NCBI GenBank assembly: GCA_017308375.1
Contig: JAFKEW010000050.1
Location: 60,305-124,304 of the forward strand
Direction: 5' to 3'
DNA from: Alphaproteobacteria bacterium
Lineage (GTDB): Bacteria > Pseudomonadota > Alphaproteobacteria > Micropepsales > Micropepsaceae
DNA length: 64,000 bases
In this document: positions 48,007 through 55,744 of the stretch, piece after piece
Numbering within the stretch: position 1 is the first letter of the stretch
How the letters are laid out: every line of letters begins with the position of its first letter
Notes under the pieces: model-generated
What the model saw: the letters and a program-made list of their open reading frames with translations, nothing else
The model's database searches: none
What the model was told of the DNA's origin: nothing
Translations under genes and position numbers: made by a program

Positions 48007-50358
48007 ATGTCCGTCTCACGCATGCTGGTCTCTGGCTGTTGTGTTGCAGCGTTATGTTGGGGGACGGGTGCCGCCGCCCAGAACGCCGGATCGCAAGGCG
48101 GAATCGAAACCGTTGTGGTCACAGCGCAGAAGCGGACGGAAGATATTCAGACCGTGCCGCTGACGGTTCAGGCCTTCGATACCAAGGCTATTCAGGACCT
48201 TGGCATCAAATCCTCCACCGACCTCAGCCAGTTCACACCGAATGTCAGCATTGCGCTGCCCGCAGGTGCCGGCAATCAGCCGATCATTGCGATCCGCGGT
48301 GTCGGTCTCAACGATTACGATACCAACAATGCCGGCCCCAACGGTGTCTATTTCGATGAAGTGTATCTCAGCGCGCCAGCCTCGCAGACATTCCAGGCCT
48401 TCGATCTGGAACGTATCGAGGTTCTGAAGGGCCCGCAGGGAACGTTGTACGGCCGCAACACCAGCGGTGGCGCGATCAATTTCATCTCGATCAAGCCGAC
48501 GGATTATTACACCGGCGATTTTCATGTCGAATACAGTTCGTTCGACACCTACCAGATCGAAGGCGGCGTCGGCGGCCCGATTGCCGATGGCCTGAGCGGG
48601 CGCCTCGCCTTCGTCAAGAACGGTTCCGGCGGCTATACCTACAACGCCTTCACGAACGGCCGCGAAAACGGTGCCAACAACATTGCCGGCCGCGCATTCC
48701 TGCAGTGGGAGCCGATTGAGGACCTGACATTTCTGTTGAATGTCCATGGCGGGTCGGTGGCAAACCGGCCGGCGGAATATCGCCATATGGGCTCCATCAA
48801 TTCCGGCACGGGTGATCCCTGCTCCGTCTCCGAAGTGCTGAGCGGGACGGCCGCGAACGGCGCGGCCTGCACCGATATTTTCGGCTATGGCACGCCGCAG
48901 AATTTCTATGCCGGGTCCTATAACCGGCGGGAGCATCTGAAGGTCCACAATTGGGGCGGTTATCTTCGGGCCGATTACAGCTATGGCAGCCTGAATTTCG
49001 TGTCGTTGTCCGCGTTCGACCACAATGACAAGCTGCACCCTGAGGATACCGACGCCTCGCCCAATCGCCTGCTGGAAATCGACTTCGGCGTGAATTCCAA
49101 AACCTTCACCCAGGAATTCCGCGTCTCGCAATCGACGGACGAATATAACTGGCTGCTGGGTCTTTATTATCTGAGCGAAACGCTCAGGCAGAACCAGCCG
49201 CTCTATGTGCTTCTGGATGCCGATCTCTTCTTTGGGCCGGGCGCCGGTTCTGACCCGACTGTGGGCAGCCAGATCGACTATGACAACAGCCGCCAGGTCA
49301 CCAATTCCTATGCCGTGTTCGGCCAGGGCGATTACAAGCTGACCGACAAGTTGAAATTGACGCTGGGTGCGCGGTTCACCGGCGAAAGCAAAAGCTTTCA
49401 ATATGCGGCCGCATCGCAATTTCAGGTTGGCGGGATCAACGATCTGGGACCGATCATCCCGATCCTGCCGCCGCCGGGGGAGAGCTTCGACCGCACGCTC
49501 AGCAACACATCCTTCAACTGGAAGGCCGCGCTGGATTACCAGTGGACCGACAAGATCCTGACCTATGTCAGCGCCTCCACCGGTTTCAAGAGCGGTGGTT
49601 TTAACGGCAGCTTTCTGGCCACGGTGCCTACGCCAAGCCTCCTGCCGATCGCGGCCGCGCAGATTTCGGCGCAATTGCAGCCCATCAAGCCGGAGAGAAT
49701 TACCGCGTATGAAGTGGGTCTGAAATCGACCTTTTTCGATGACCGCCTGCTCGTCAATGCGGCGCTCTTCTACAACGATTACCGCGATCTGCAGGTGTTC
49801 ATCCTGGTTCCGATCCCAAGCCCCATTCCGGGTGGCGTACCGCTGGGTACCAACATCCTGACCAATGCCAGAAAGGCCCATATGGAGGGGCTGGATCTGC
49901 AGTTCGTCGGCAAGCCGACCGATCAACTGACGTTGTCGGCCCAGATCGGCGTGCTGCAGGCGAAAGTGGATTCCGACGATTCGACACCGGCCCAGCCGGA
50001 CAGCTATCACGGCCATCAGCTTCCCCTCGCGCCACATCTCAGCGTCGCGCTGGCGGCGAATTATCGTGTTCCGCTGGAAAGCGGCAACCTCGATTTCCAG
50101 GTCAACGCCAGTTACAAGAGCCACCAGTATTTCGATGTGGCGAACAATCCCCACCTCACCGAAGAACCCTACTGGCTGGAGAATGCCCGTATCGCCTATT
50201 CCTTTGACGATGATAAATGGGAAGTGGCGGGCTACATCCACAACATCTCGGACCAGCACTACTTCCTCGACATCTTCGATCTGAGCTTCGTGGGCTATTA
50301 CCAGGGCATCATGGGCCAGCCGCGCACGATTGGCGCCGAGGTGAACTATCACTTCTGA
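48007..50358 (+). CDS. TonB-dependent outer-membrane receptor
   Basis: This 783-aa protein has a signal peptide (cut after GAAA-Q, near residue 25), a TonB-box-like IETVVVTA, a plug domain (about 40-160; RIEVLKGPQGTLYGRNTSGGAINFIS) and a 22-strand barrel ending in the aromatic residue Phe that BAM recognises. It is of the large sphingomonad/caulobacter type that imports sugars, aromatics or other carbon sources using TonB energy. GGGGGG precedes the ATG. It sits behind a regulator palindrome, with MFS transporter and catabolic enzymes downstream, suggesting uptake of their substrate. Confidence 0.93.
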   Translation: MSVSRMLVSGCCVAALCWGTGAAAQNAGSQGGIETVVVTAQKRTEDIQTVPLTVQAFDTKAIQDLGIKSSTDLSQFTPNVSIALPAGAGNQPIIAIRGVGLNDYDTNNAGPNGVYFDEVYLSAPASQTFQAFDLERIEVLKGPQGTLYGRNTSGGAINFISIKPTDYYTGDFHVEYSSFDTYQIEGGVGGPIADGLSGRLAFVKNGSGGYTYNAFTNGRENGANNIAGRAFLQWEPIEDLTFLLNVHGGSVANRPAEYRHMGSINSGTGDPCSVSEVLSGTAANGAACTDIFGYGTPQNFYAGSYNRREHLKVHNWGGYLRADYSYGSLNFVSLSAFDHNDKLHPEDTDASPNRLLEIDFGVNSKTFTQEFRVSQSTDEYNWLLGLYYLSETLRQNQPLYVLLDADLFFGPGAGSDPTVGSQIDYDNSRQVTNSYAVFGQGDYKLTDKLKLTLGARFTGESKSFQYAAASQFQVGGINDLGPIIPILPPPGESFDRTLSNTSFNWKAALDYQWTDKILTYVSASTGFKSGGFNGSFLATVPTPSLLPIAAAQISAQLQPIKPERITAYEVGLKSTFFDDRLLVNAALFYNDYRDLQVFILVPIPSPIPGGVPLGTNILTNARKAHMEGLDLQFVGKPTDQLTLSAQIGVLQAKVDSDDSTPAQPDSYHGHQLPLAPHLSVALAANYRVPLESGNLDFQVNASYKSHQYFDVANNPHLTEEPYWLENARIAYSFDDDKWEVAGYIHNISDQHYFLDIFDLSFVGYYQGIMGQPRTIGAEVNYHF

Positions 50359-50396
50359 TTTCGGGCACTTCTGATTTCGGGCACTTCTGATTTCTG
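50350..50396. repeat. 16-bp tandem triplication spanning the receptor stop codon
   Basis: CACTTCTGATTTCGGG occurs at 50350-50365 and 50366-50381, with a partial third copy at 50382-50394. The first copy supplies the last codons (His, Phe, stop) of the receptor gene, so the C-terminus-plus-stop is duplicated after the gene, out of frame. Confidence 0.9.
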
Positions 50397-50409
50397 AGAA
50401 GCGGGGACG

Positions 50410-50444
50410 CGCGGCGCCTGTATGGGGCGCCGCGTGTTTCGTTT
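50410..50444 (+). terminator. Intrinsic terminator of the receptor gene
   Basis: CGCGGCGCC (50410-50418) pairs with GGCGCCGCG (50426-50434) across a seven-base loop, followed by TGTTTCGTTT. It separates the receptor gene from the convergent aminotransferase gene. Confidence 0.8.
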
Positions 50445-51721
50445 CAGTGCCGCGCTTCCAGCATGGCGAGCAGGCCGCTATGCGGTTCCAGCCGTGCGCG
50501 GCCTTTGTGCAGGGCCGCGAAGGCCTGATCCGCAACACCAAGAGCCTGGTCGATGTCGGCGTCCGTCATCGCACTGCAGAAAAACATGCTGTGCCAGGGA
50601 TGCACATAGATGCCGCGCTGAACCATTTCGGCCGCCCAGCCATAACCGATGCGATAATCCGGATCGTCTTCGAACAGGATCAGCGGCATCTGGGCCGGGC
50701 CGGTTTGCCGCAAGCCAAAGCTGTGGCGCCGCGAAGCTTCCGCCAGTCCGTTGCGGAAACGGGTTGCCAGCCGCTCGGTATGCTCAAGATAGGTGCTTGA
50801 CGTGATTTCATTCAACGTCGCCACCCCTGCCGCCATCGGCACGGCGCCAAACCAGAACGATCCGGTGACGTAGAGGGTGCCTGCCGCGGCGCGCGCCTTC
50901 TCGCTACCGGCAAGCGCGGAAAGCGGATAACCATTGGCAATTGCCTTGCCCCAGCACGACAGATCGGGCGCCACGCCGACAAGCGACCAGCTGCAATCGC
51001 GCGCCAACCGAAAACCGGCGCGCACATCGTCAACAATCAGAAGCGCCCCGCGCGCATCGCAGATTTCGCGGGCGCGGCGGGCATAGGCGGCATCGGGCAT
51101 CTGTTGGTCCACAAAGGCGTCGTGCTTGAAGGGCGAGGCGACAATCCCCGCCAGATCGTCACCCGCCGCAATCACGGCCGCCTCGAGGCTTTCGATGTCG
51201 TTGTAAATGTATGTGATGAGATGGGCCCGATCCTCCGGCACGACACCGGCGGGAACGGGCGTGCACCATGGTGCGGCACCGTGATAGGCCCCTTTCGCAA
51301 CCAGAATCTTGCGCTTGTCCGTGTGCGCACGCGCGGTTGAGATGGCCATGGTGGTGGCGTCCGTGCCGTTCTTGCAGAACATCACCCACGACGCATGGCC
51401 GATCGTCTGCACGAACTTTTCCGCCAGCTCGACCATCACCGCCCCCGGCCCAGTCATCGCATCGCCCAGTTCGGCCTGCGCCTTTGCGGCCATGTCGATC
51501 TTGTGGTTGCGATAGCCGAAGAGGTTGGGCCCGTAGCCACACATGAAATCGAGATATTCCCGCCCGTCCACATCCCACAGGCGTGCACCCTCTGCGCGGC
51601 CGAAGAATTGCGGATAGACATCCGGCAACAGGCGAACCGATTCATGGCCGTACATGCCGTTGGGAATGACGGCAGCGGCCCGTTCGCGAAGTGTTTTGTC
51701 CAGGGAATTCGCGTGCGGCAT
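50444..51721 (-). CDS. Class III aminotransferase (glutamate-1-semialdehyde aminotransferase-like)
   Basis: This 425-aa PLP enzyme has the PLP-phosphate GTDATT turn at 119-124, Asp231 (IVDDVRAGFR) for the pyridine nitrogen, and the Schiff-base Lys259 (CWGKAIANG). It is close in layout to HemL/4-aminobutyrate aminotransferases but is placed with a kinase, an aldolase and transporters, so a catabolic transaminase or racemase/aminomutase role is more likely than haem synthesis. GGAGGATCCC precedes the ATG at 51721. It diverges from the kinase gene across the second candidate operator. Confidence 0.9.
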   Translation of the reverse strand: MPHANSLDKTLRERAAAVIPNGMYGHESVRLLPDVYPQFFGRAEGARLWDVDGREYLDFMCGYGPNLFGYRNHKIDMAAKAQAELGDAMTGPGAVMVELAEKFVQTIGHASWVMFCKNGTDATTMAISTARAHTDKRKILVAKGAYHGAAPWCTPVPAGVVPEDRAHLITYIYNDIESLEAAVIAAGDDLAGIVASPFKHDAFVDQQMPDAAYARRAREICDARGALLIVDDVRAGFRLARDCSWSLVGVAPDLSCWGKAIANGYPLSALAGSEKARAAAGTLYVTGSFWFGAVPMAAGVATLNEITSSTYLEHTERLATRFRNGLAEASRRHSFGLRQTGPAQMPLILFEDDPDYRIGYGWAAEMVQRGIYVHPWHSMFFCSAMTDADIDQALGVADQAFAALHKGRARLEPHSGLLAMLEARH

Positions 51722-51734
51722 GGGATCCTCCGTT

Positions 51735-51763
51735 TGGAGAAAGATAGCTTTTGCTATTATAAT
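51735..51763 (+). promoter_or_regulatory. Candidate promoter with operator 2 between aminotransferase and kinase
   Basis: TATAAT is at 51758-51763 with TTGGAG (51734-51739) 18 bp upstream. The palindrome ATAGC-TTTT-GCTAT (51744-51757) fills the spacer. On the minus strand ATTATA reads as TATAAT too, so both directions may start here. Confidence 0.65.
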
Positions 51764-51810
51764 TCGGGCACAGGGCCAATGCAAAATCTAAGGCACGCGC
51801 GGGAACACGA

Positions 51811-52764
51811 ATGATGCCACGGCTTCTCTGTGTCGGCCTGACGACACTGGATATTGCGGGCCGCACCATTGACCGCATTCCCGCTGGCGGTGGAACCAGC
51901 CTGATCGATGGCATCGCTCTTTCGCCGGCCGGCACCGCTGGCGGCATGGCGTTGGTGGCGGCGCGCCTTGGTGTGCCGGTGGCGATCGCTTCCGCCGTGG
52001 GGGATGATGCCGCCGGGCGTTTCCTCCGCAGCGAATTTGCCCGTGAACAGGTCGACACCACATTGCTTGCGGTTCGGGTGGACAAGCGCACATCCACCAC
52101 CATGCTGACCATTCGTGGCGATGGGGAACGGCCCAATTTTCATGCTCTGGGTGCGGCCACGTTCATGGACCTGCCGCCATCGGTAACAACCGCCGCACGG
52201 AACGCCCGCTTTGTGCATTGGGGCGGGGTTGGCGGGGTCAACCTTGATGGCGGGCCGGGCGCGGCGCTGCTGGCCGCCGCCAGAGGGGCGGGCGCCGTTG
52301 TGACCTGCGATCTGATCAGCCCCGGCCCCCGCACCATGACGGAGCTGGAAAGACTGTTGCCCAATGTCGATTACTTCATGCCGAACGGGGGCGAGGCTCT
52401 GTCTCTCACCGGCGAACACGGTCTTGCGAAAGCCGCAGGCCATTTTCTGCGCATGGGTGCGGGTGCGTGTGTCTTCAAGCGCGGGGCCGATGGCGCCAGC
52501 TATTTCGCCGGAGATGGTGCGCAGCGTGATTTCCCCGCACACGCTGTCACGCCGGTGGATACCACCAGTTGCGGCGATTCATTCTGTGCCGGATTCGTGG
52601 CGGCACTGGATCGTGGCCACACGGTGGATGAGGCCTGCCGCTTCGCAATGGCGACGGCGGCACTGGTCGCCAGTGATCTTGGAACAGTTGGAAAAGTTGC
52701 GAGCTTCGCGGCAACATGGGACGCAATGATCAACATGCCGCTGGCCCGCCATGCCACGAATTGA
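51811..52764 (+). CDS. PfkB-family carbohydrate kinase
   Basis: This 317-aa ribokinase-fold kinase phosphorylates a sugar, sugar acid or nucleoside. The family signature 1 region (GTAGGMALVAARLGVPVAIASAVGDDAAG) and signature 2 (DTTSCGDSFCAGF, catalytic Asp256) are present. Its end overlaps the class II aldolase gene by 14 bases. A kinase-aldolase pair usually means phosphorylation followed by retro-aldol cleavage to a triose phosphate and an aldehyde. Substrate specificity cannot be read from the sequence. Confidence 0.9.
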   Translation: MMPRLLCVGLTTLDIAGRTIDRIPAGGGTSLIDGIALSPAGTAGGMALVAARLGVPVAIASAVGDDAAGRFLRSEFAREQVDTTLLAVRVDKRTSTTMLTIRGDGERPNFHALGAATFMDLPPSVTTAARNARFVHWGGVGGVNLDGGPGAALLAAARGAGAVVTCDLISPGPRTMTELERLLPNVDYFMPNGGEALSLTGEHGLAKAAGHFLRMGAGACVFKRGADGASYFAGDGAQRDFPAHAVTPVDTTSCGDSFCAGFVAALDRGHTVDEACRFAMATAALVASDLGTVGKVASFAATWDAMINMPLARHATN

Positions 52765-53404
52765 AAACGAAGAGACAAGGCGCGCGCAGATCGTCAGCGC
52801 CATGCGCCGTATGGAGGCGCGTGGGCTTAACCGCGGCACAACGGGAAATGTTTCCGTCCGGCATGAGAAGGGCATGCTGATTACGCCCAGTGGTATTACC
52901 GCGGAACATCTGACCGCAGACCAGATCGTTTTTCTTGACGAACGGCAGGCGCGCGCGGCTGATGCGCTGGCCCCTTCCAGTGAATGGCAAATGCACGCGG
53001 CACTTTTGGCCGCGCGGCCGGATGTGAATGCGGTGGTGCATTGCCACTCCCGCTTCGCGACCATTCTCGCCTGTGCGGGCAAGCCCATTCCCCCGTTGCA
53101 TTATATGGTTGGCGTTGCCGGACGCCCCGATATTCCGCTTGCCCCCTACGCAACCTTCGGCAGCGCCGCACTGGCGGCCAATATCGCTGCCACACTGCAA
53201 ACCGGCTTTGCCTGTCTGATGGCCAATCACGGGCAGATTGTCGCCGCGCCAGGCCTTTCGCGCGCGCTGATGATCGCGGAAGAGGTGGAAGAACAGGCTG
53301 CCGTCTACTGGGGAACGCTCGCCATCGGCGGCCCGAACATTCTGAGCGATGCGGACATGGCCGACAATTTCCGGCAGTTCAGCCAATACGGTCAGAAGCG
53401 ATAA
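52751..53404 (+). CDS. Class II aldolase/adducin family protein (fuculose-1-phosphate aldolase-like)
   Basis: This 217-aa metal-dependent aldolase has the zinc ligands His97 and His99 (VVHCHS), His160 (MANHGQ) and catalytic Glu78 (PSSEWQMH). The SxxGN...TPSG phosphate-binding segment (TTGNVSVR, ITPSG) is intact. Relatives cleave fuculose-1-phosphate, ribulose-5-phosphate (epimerase branch) or similar. Expression is coupled to the kinase by overlap. Confidence 0.92.
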   Translation: MPRIENEETRRAQIVSAMRRMEARGLNRGTTGNVSVRHEKGMLITPSGITAEHLTADQIVFLDERQARAADALAPSSEWQMHAALLAARPDVNAVVHCHSRFATILACAGKPIPPLHYMVGVAGRPDIPLAPYATFGSAALAANIAATLQTGFACLMANHGQIVAAPGLSRALMIAEEVEEQAAVYWGTLAIGGPNILSDADMADNFRQFSQYGQKR

Positions 53405-53436
53405 GCGAAAACATATCCCACACCGAAAGAGGCAAC

Positions 53437-54678
53437 ATGCAATCCCCGCACGAACAAAACGCCTCCGTCGGTGTTTCCGCTGTTGCTGCCGTCGCGCTCA
53501 CGCAAGGCACACAAACCGAAATCCTTCCGGGCGGCATCCGCGATTCCTGGACCGTGATCGGCAGCAGCATGCTGGTCGGCACGGCCGCATTGATGATCCT
53601 GGGCATTCAGCCGGTCCTGCTCGGTGCACTGACCGAAGAAGGCCGGATCAGCGAAACCATGCTGGGCCAGCTTGCAACGGTGGAGGTGCTGGCGCTGGCC
53701 ATCGGCTCTGCCGTGGGTGCCTATCTGCTGCAGAAAGGAAAAATCGCCGCGAAGGTGGCGCTGGGCTCGCTTCTGCTCGCCGCGATGAACGCTGCGATCT
53801 ATGCCGCGCATACCCCCGTTCTGTTGTTTCTCACGCGTGGCGCGGCCGGTCTTCTGGAAGGCTATATTCTCGGTGCCGCCATCGTCGTCATTACTCACTC
53901 CACCAGCCCGGACCGGCTGAATGGTCTCTTCCTTGCCCTGCAGACCATTCCGCAAGCCATGCTGGCCTATGCTCTGCCGGTTTCGATCCTGCCGCGTGTG
54001 GGGGCGGATGGCGGCTTTGCCATTCTGGCCGGCATCGCGCTGGTCGCAGCCGTCGCCGCATTCGCACTGACCGAGCGCCATCCGCCCGCGGCGGTAAAGC
54101 ATGCCACCGCCGGCGCGGTCTGGACGCCGGCGGTGTTGGGAATTCTTCTTGGCGTCGCTTTGCAGAATGCCGCCATCGGCGGGGCGTGGAATTACGCCGA
54201 ACGGATTGCGGTCGAACTTCACATCGCACCCGATCTGGTGGGGACGGCACTTGCCGTCAGCCTGATGCTGCAGGTGGTGGGGGCGTTTGCGGTGGCATGG
54301 TTTGCCTGGCGGCTGCCGTTCCGGCTGGTGACGATATTGGGTCCGCTCTGTCAGGGCACGGTCATCATGCTGATCGCCACCGCAAACTCTTCATCGGTTT
54401 ATTTCGGGGCGACGGCGGCGTTTGGCCTGTTCTGGCTGGCGCTCAATCCGTTTCAGGTCCGGCTTCTGATCGATATGGAGCCATCGCGGCAGGCGGTGAT
54501 GACCGGCACCGCCGTGACCCTGTTCGGGCTGAGTATTGGGCCGTTTCTATCGTCGTTCGGTGTCGGCCCCGGCAATGTCCGCGGTGCATTCCTCATCGCG
54601 GCGGGATTGATGTTGCTGAGTTCGATTACCTTCGCCGTTTCCATGGCAGCACATCGCCGCTCCATGCGCCTGCCCTGA
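53437..54678 (+). CDS. MFS-type transporter
   Basis: This 413-aa protein has about 12 membrane helices and a 40-residue soluble N-terminus. The pattern (GQLATVEVLALAIGSAVGAYLLQKGK; RGAAGLLEGYILGAAIVVITHSTSPDRLNGLF) is that of a major facilitator, but I recognise no closer family. AAGAGG precedes the ATG, 32 bp after the aldolase gene. It is likely the inner-membrane step for the compound brought in by the TonB receptor. Confidence 0.82.
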   Translation: MQSPHEQNASVGVSAVAAVALTQGTQTEILPGGIRDSWTVIGSSMLVGTAALMILGIQPVLLGALTEEGRISETMLGQLATVEVLALAIGSAVGAYLLQKGKIAAKVALGSLLLAAMNAAIYAAHTPVLLFLTRGAAGLLEGYILGAAIVVITHSTSPDRLNGLFLALQTIPQAMLAYALPVSILPRVGADGGFAILAGIALVAAVAAFALTERHPPAAVKHATAGAVWTPAVLGILLGVALQNAAIGGAWNYAERIAVELHIAPDLVGTALAVSLMLQVVGAFAVAWFAWRLPFRLVTILGPLCQGTVIMLIATANSSSVYFGATAAFGLFWLALNPFQVRLLIDMEPSRQAVMTGTAVTLFGLSIGPFLSSFGVGPGNVRGAFLIAAGLMLLSSITFAVSMAAHRRSMRLP

Positions 54679-54722
54679 AGCTATTGCAGAGAAAGTGTGG
54701 CGCGGCCTCCCGGAAAATTGCG
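54677..54722. repeat. Second, diverged copy of the 11919-type repeat
   Basis: Aligned to 11920-11966, it shares GCxATTxCAGxGAAAGTGTG, GCGG, CCCG and ATTGCG. Like the other copy it begins at a stop codon (MFS gene, 54676-54678). Confidence 0.65.
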
Positions 54723-54787
54723 CGGCAATTCGAATAACTTGCAGGTGAGGGGATCGCCAAAGCACACACCCTGAAGCCCTCATTGTC

Positions 54788-54889
54788 ATGGCCCGGTCGA
54801 TAGCGGCGTCGTATTCGACGCGGGCCATCCAGATGGCGCCGCCCACACACCACCCCCCTCCCCGTCATGGCCGGGCCTGACCCGGCCAT
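54788..54889. repeat. Two REP-like palindromes
   Basis: ATGGCCCG (54788-54795) pairs with CGGGCCAT (54821-54828), with an inner GCGTCG-TATT-CGACGC. ATGGCCGGG (54867-54875) pairs with CCCGGCCAT (54881-54889). Both have the flanking GTCATGGCC ... GGCCATCCA typical of dispersed alphaproteobacterial palindromes. Confidence 0.75.
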
Positions 54890-54941
54890 CCAACTTCCAT
54901 TCCCACGCACCCCATAAAATGCTATTTTTCCTATTTTGTAC

Positions 54942-54970
54942 TTGTAATCCTAGTTTATGTGCCCTATTTG
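54942..54970 (+). promoter_or_regulatory. Candidate promoter of the structured RNA
   Basis: TTGTAA (54942-54947) and TATTTG (54965-54970) are 17 bp apart in a stretch that is conspicuously AT-rich for this window. Confidence 0.5.
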
Positions 54971-54976
54971 TTCTCT

Positions 54977-55272
54977 CTGAAGAACGTGGAGAAACGTGGG
55001 GTGCTGTAGATTTGCCGCAAGATCATACAGGTAAGGGTGCAAGCTTGCGTGCACCCGCGCGGAAGACAGGAGATGAACCGGGCAGGGGATACTCCGCCGG
55101 TTCGGCAGGTCCGGGGTCCGGTCCCGAAGACCTCTCCTGTTTCTTGCAAGAACCGTGGCGGCATCTTTCGGGTGCCGGTCATTGGTCCCTCGCCGGGGAC
55201 CTTCGGCCGGCTTGTCCATCGGTGTCAGAAACGGCTCTGTCCCTTCGGCCGAACGGACAGAGCCTTTCTTAT
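54977..55272 (+). ncRNA. Candidate structured RNA of about 295 nt, family not recognised
   Basis: No protein-like frame fits here, but the plus strand folds heavily: GGGTGC/GCACCC (55034-55055), ACAGGAG/CTCCTGT (55066-55140) enclosing GAACCGG/CCGGTTC, and a closing helix TGCCGC/GCGGCA plus AAGA/TCTT. A hairpin GGTCCC/GGGACC (55184-55201) follows, and an intrinsic terminator ends it. A promoter-like pair lies upstream. I looked for and did not find hallmarks of RNase P RNA, SRP RNA, tmRNA or a cobalamin riboswitch. The ends are approximate. Confidence 0.5.
55233..55272 (+). terminator. Strong intrinsic terminator
   Basis: GGCTCTGTCC (55233-55242) and GGACAGAGCC (55255-55264) form a perfect 10-bp stem with loop CTTCGGCCGAAC, followed by TTTCTTAT. 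Confidence 0.85.
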
Positions 55273-55361
55273 ACCTATATCGCTCGCATGCAGCCGCCAC
55301 GCCAACCCTGCATGCTCGCGATGAGGGAGGGGCCACCGCCATTTCCGCTGTTGTTCGGGAT

Positions 55362-55451
55362 TGGCGGACAGGGTGGGATTCGAACCCACGAGACGGTCTC
55401 CCGTCCACACGCTTTCCAAGCGTGCGCCTTCAGCCACTCGGCCACCTGTCC
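55362..55451 (-). tRNA. tRNA-Ser (anticodon GGA)
   Basis: Read on the minus strand: acceptor GGACAGG, D arm GCCGAGTGGCTGAAGGC, anticodon loop TTGGAAA in a CACGC/GCGTG stem, a long class II variable arm (GACGGGAGACCGTC), T arm with GGTTCGAATCC, CCTGTCC, discriminator G and an encoded CCA. It lies about 290 bp upstream of hisS in opposite orientation. Its first 28 nt are repeated twice upstream. Confidence 0.97.
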
Positions 55452-55607
55452 ATCCATGCGTGCCGGCGCACGCATTTTACTCTTGCCGCCAAGCGGCCGG
55501 GGCGCCTTCAGCCACTCGGCCACCTGTCCATCCATGCGTGCCGGCGCACGCATTTTACTCTCGCCGCCAAGCGGCCGGGGCGCCTTCCGCCACGCGGCCA
55601 CCTGTCC
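55424..55607. repeat. 78-bp tandem repeats of the tRNA-Ser 5' part with hairpin spacers
   Basis: The 28-nt 5' segment of the tRNA gene (55424-55451) recurs exactly at 55502-55529 and with two changes at 55580-55607. The 50-nt spacers (55452-55501 and 55530-55579) differ at one base. Each spacer has two hairpins, ATGCGTGC-CGGC-GCACGCAT and GCCGC-CAA-GCGGC. Confidence 0.9.
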
Positions 55608-55744
55608 ACTAGACCAGCCAGGCCAAGGGCCCGGAAAAGGTTCGCGAATATAGCGGCTCGAATCTGCCCTGCAAGCGCCGGATTTGTTGCGGGCGCAAAG
55701 CCGAGCCGTTATGAAGGCGGATTGTTGGAGCGGCACGCATAATC

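Noticed and set aside
48052..50541. An 829-codon open frame antisense to the TonB receptor, and other long antisense frames (for example 7930-9474, 24933-27164, 41712-43997)
   Set aside because: They lie opposite well supported genes, are typical of GC-rich codon usage, have no domain motifs and read as low-complexity Arg/His/Gln/Pro-rich sequence.
50444..51721. Haem-biosynthetic hemL
   Set aside because: The fold is similar, but context (kinase, aldolase, transporters, shared operator) and sequence details do not support glutamate-1-semialdehyde aminomutase.
54977..55272. tmRNA, SRP RNA or RNase P RNA
   Set aside because: No CCA/T-arm or tag frame, no GGAAG-type SRP loop and no GAGGAAAGTCC block could be found on either strand.
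54679..55361. Small protein genes in the hisS-upstream region
   Set aside because: Open frames here are short, Arg/Cys-rich and run through stems, terminator and tRNA.
55424..55607. CRISPR array
   Set aside because: The repeated 28-nt segment is the tRNA gene's own 5' end and the spacers are the same sequence, so it is a tandem duplication.
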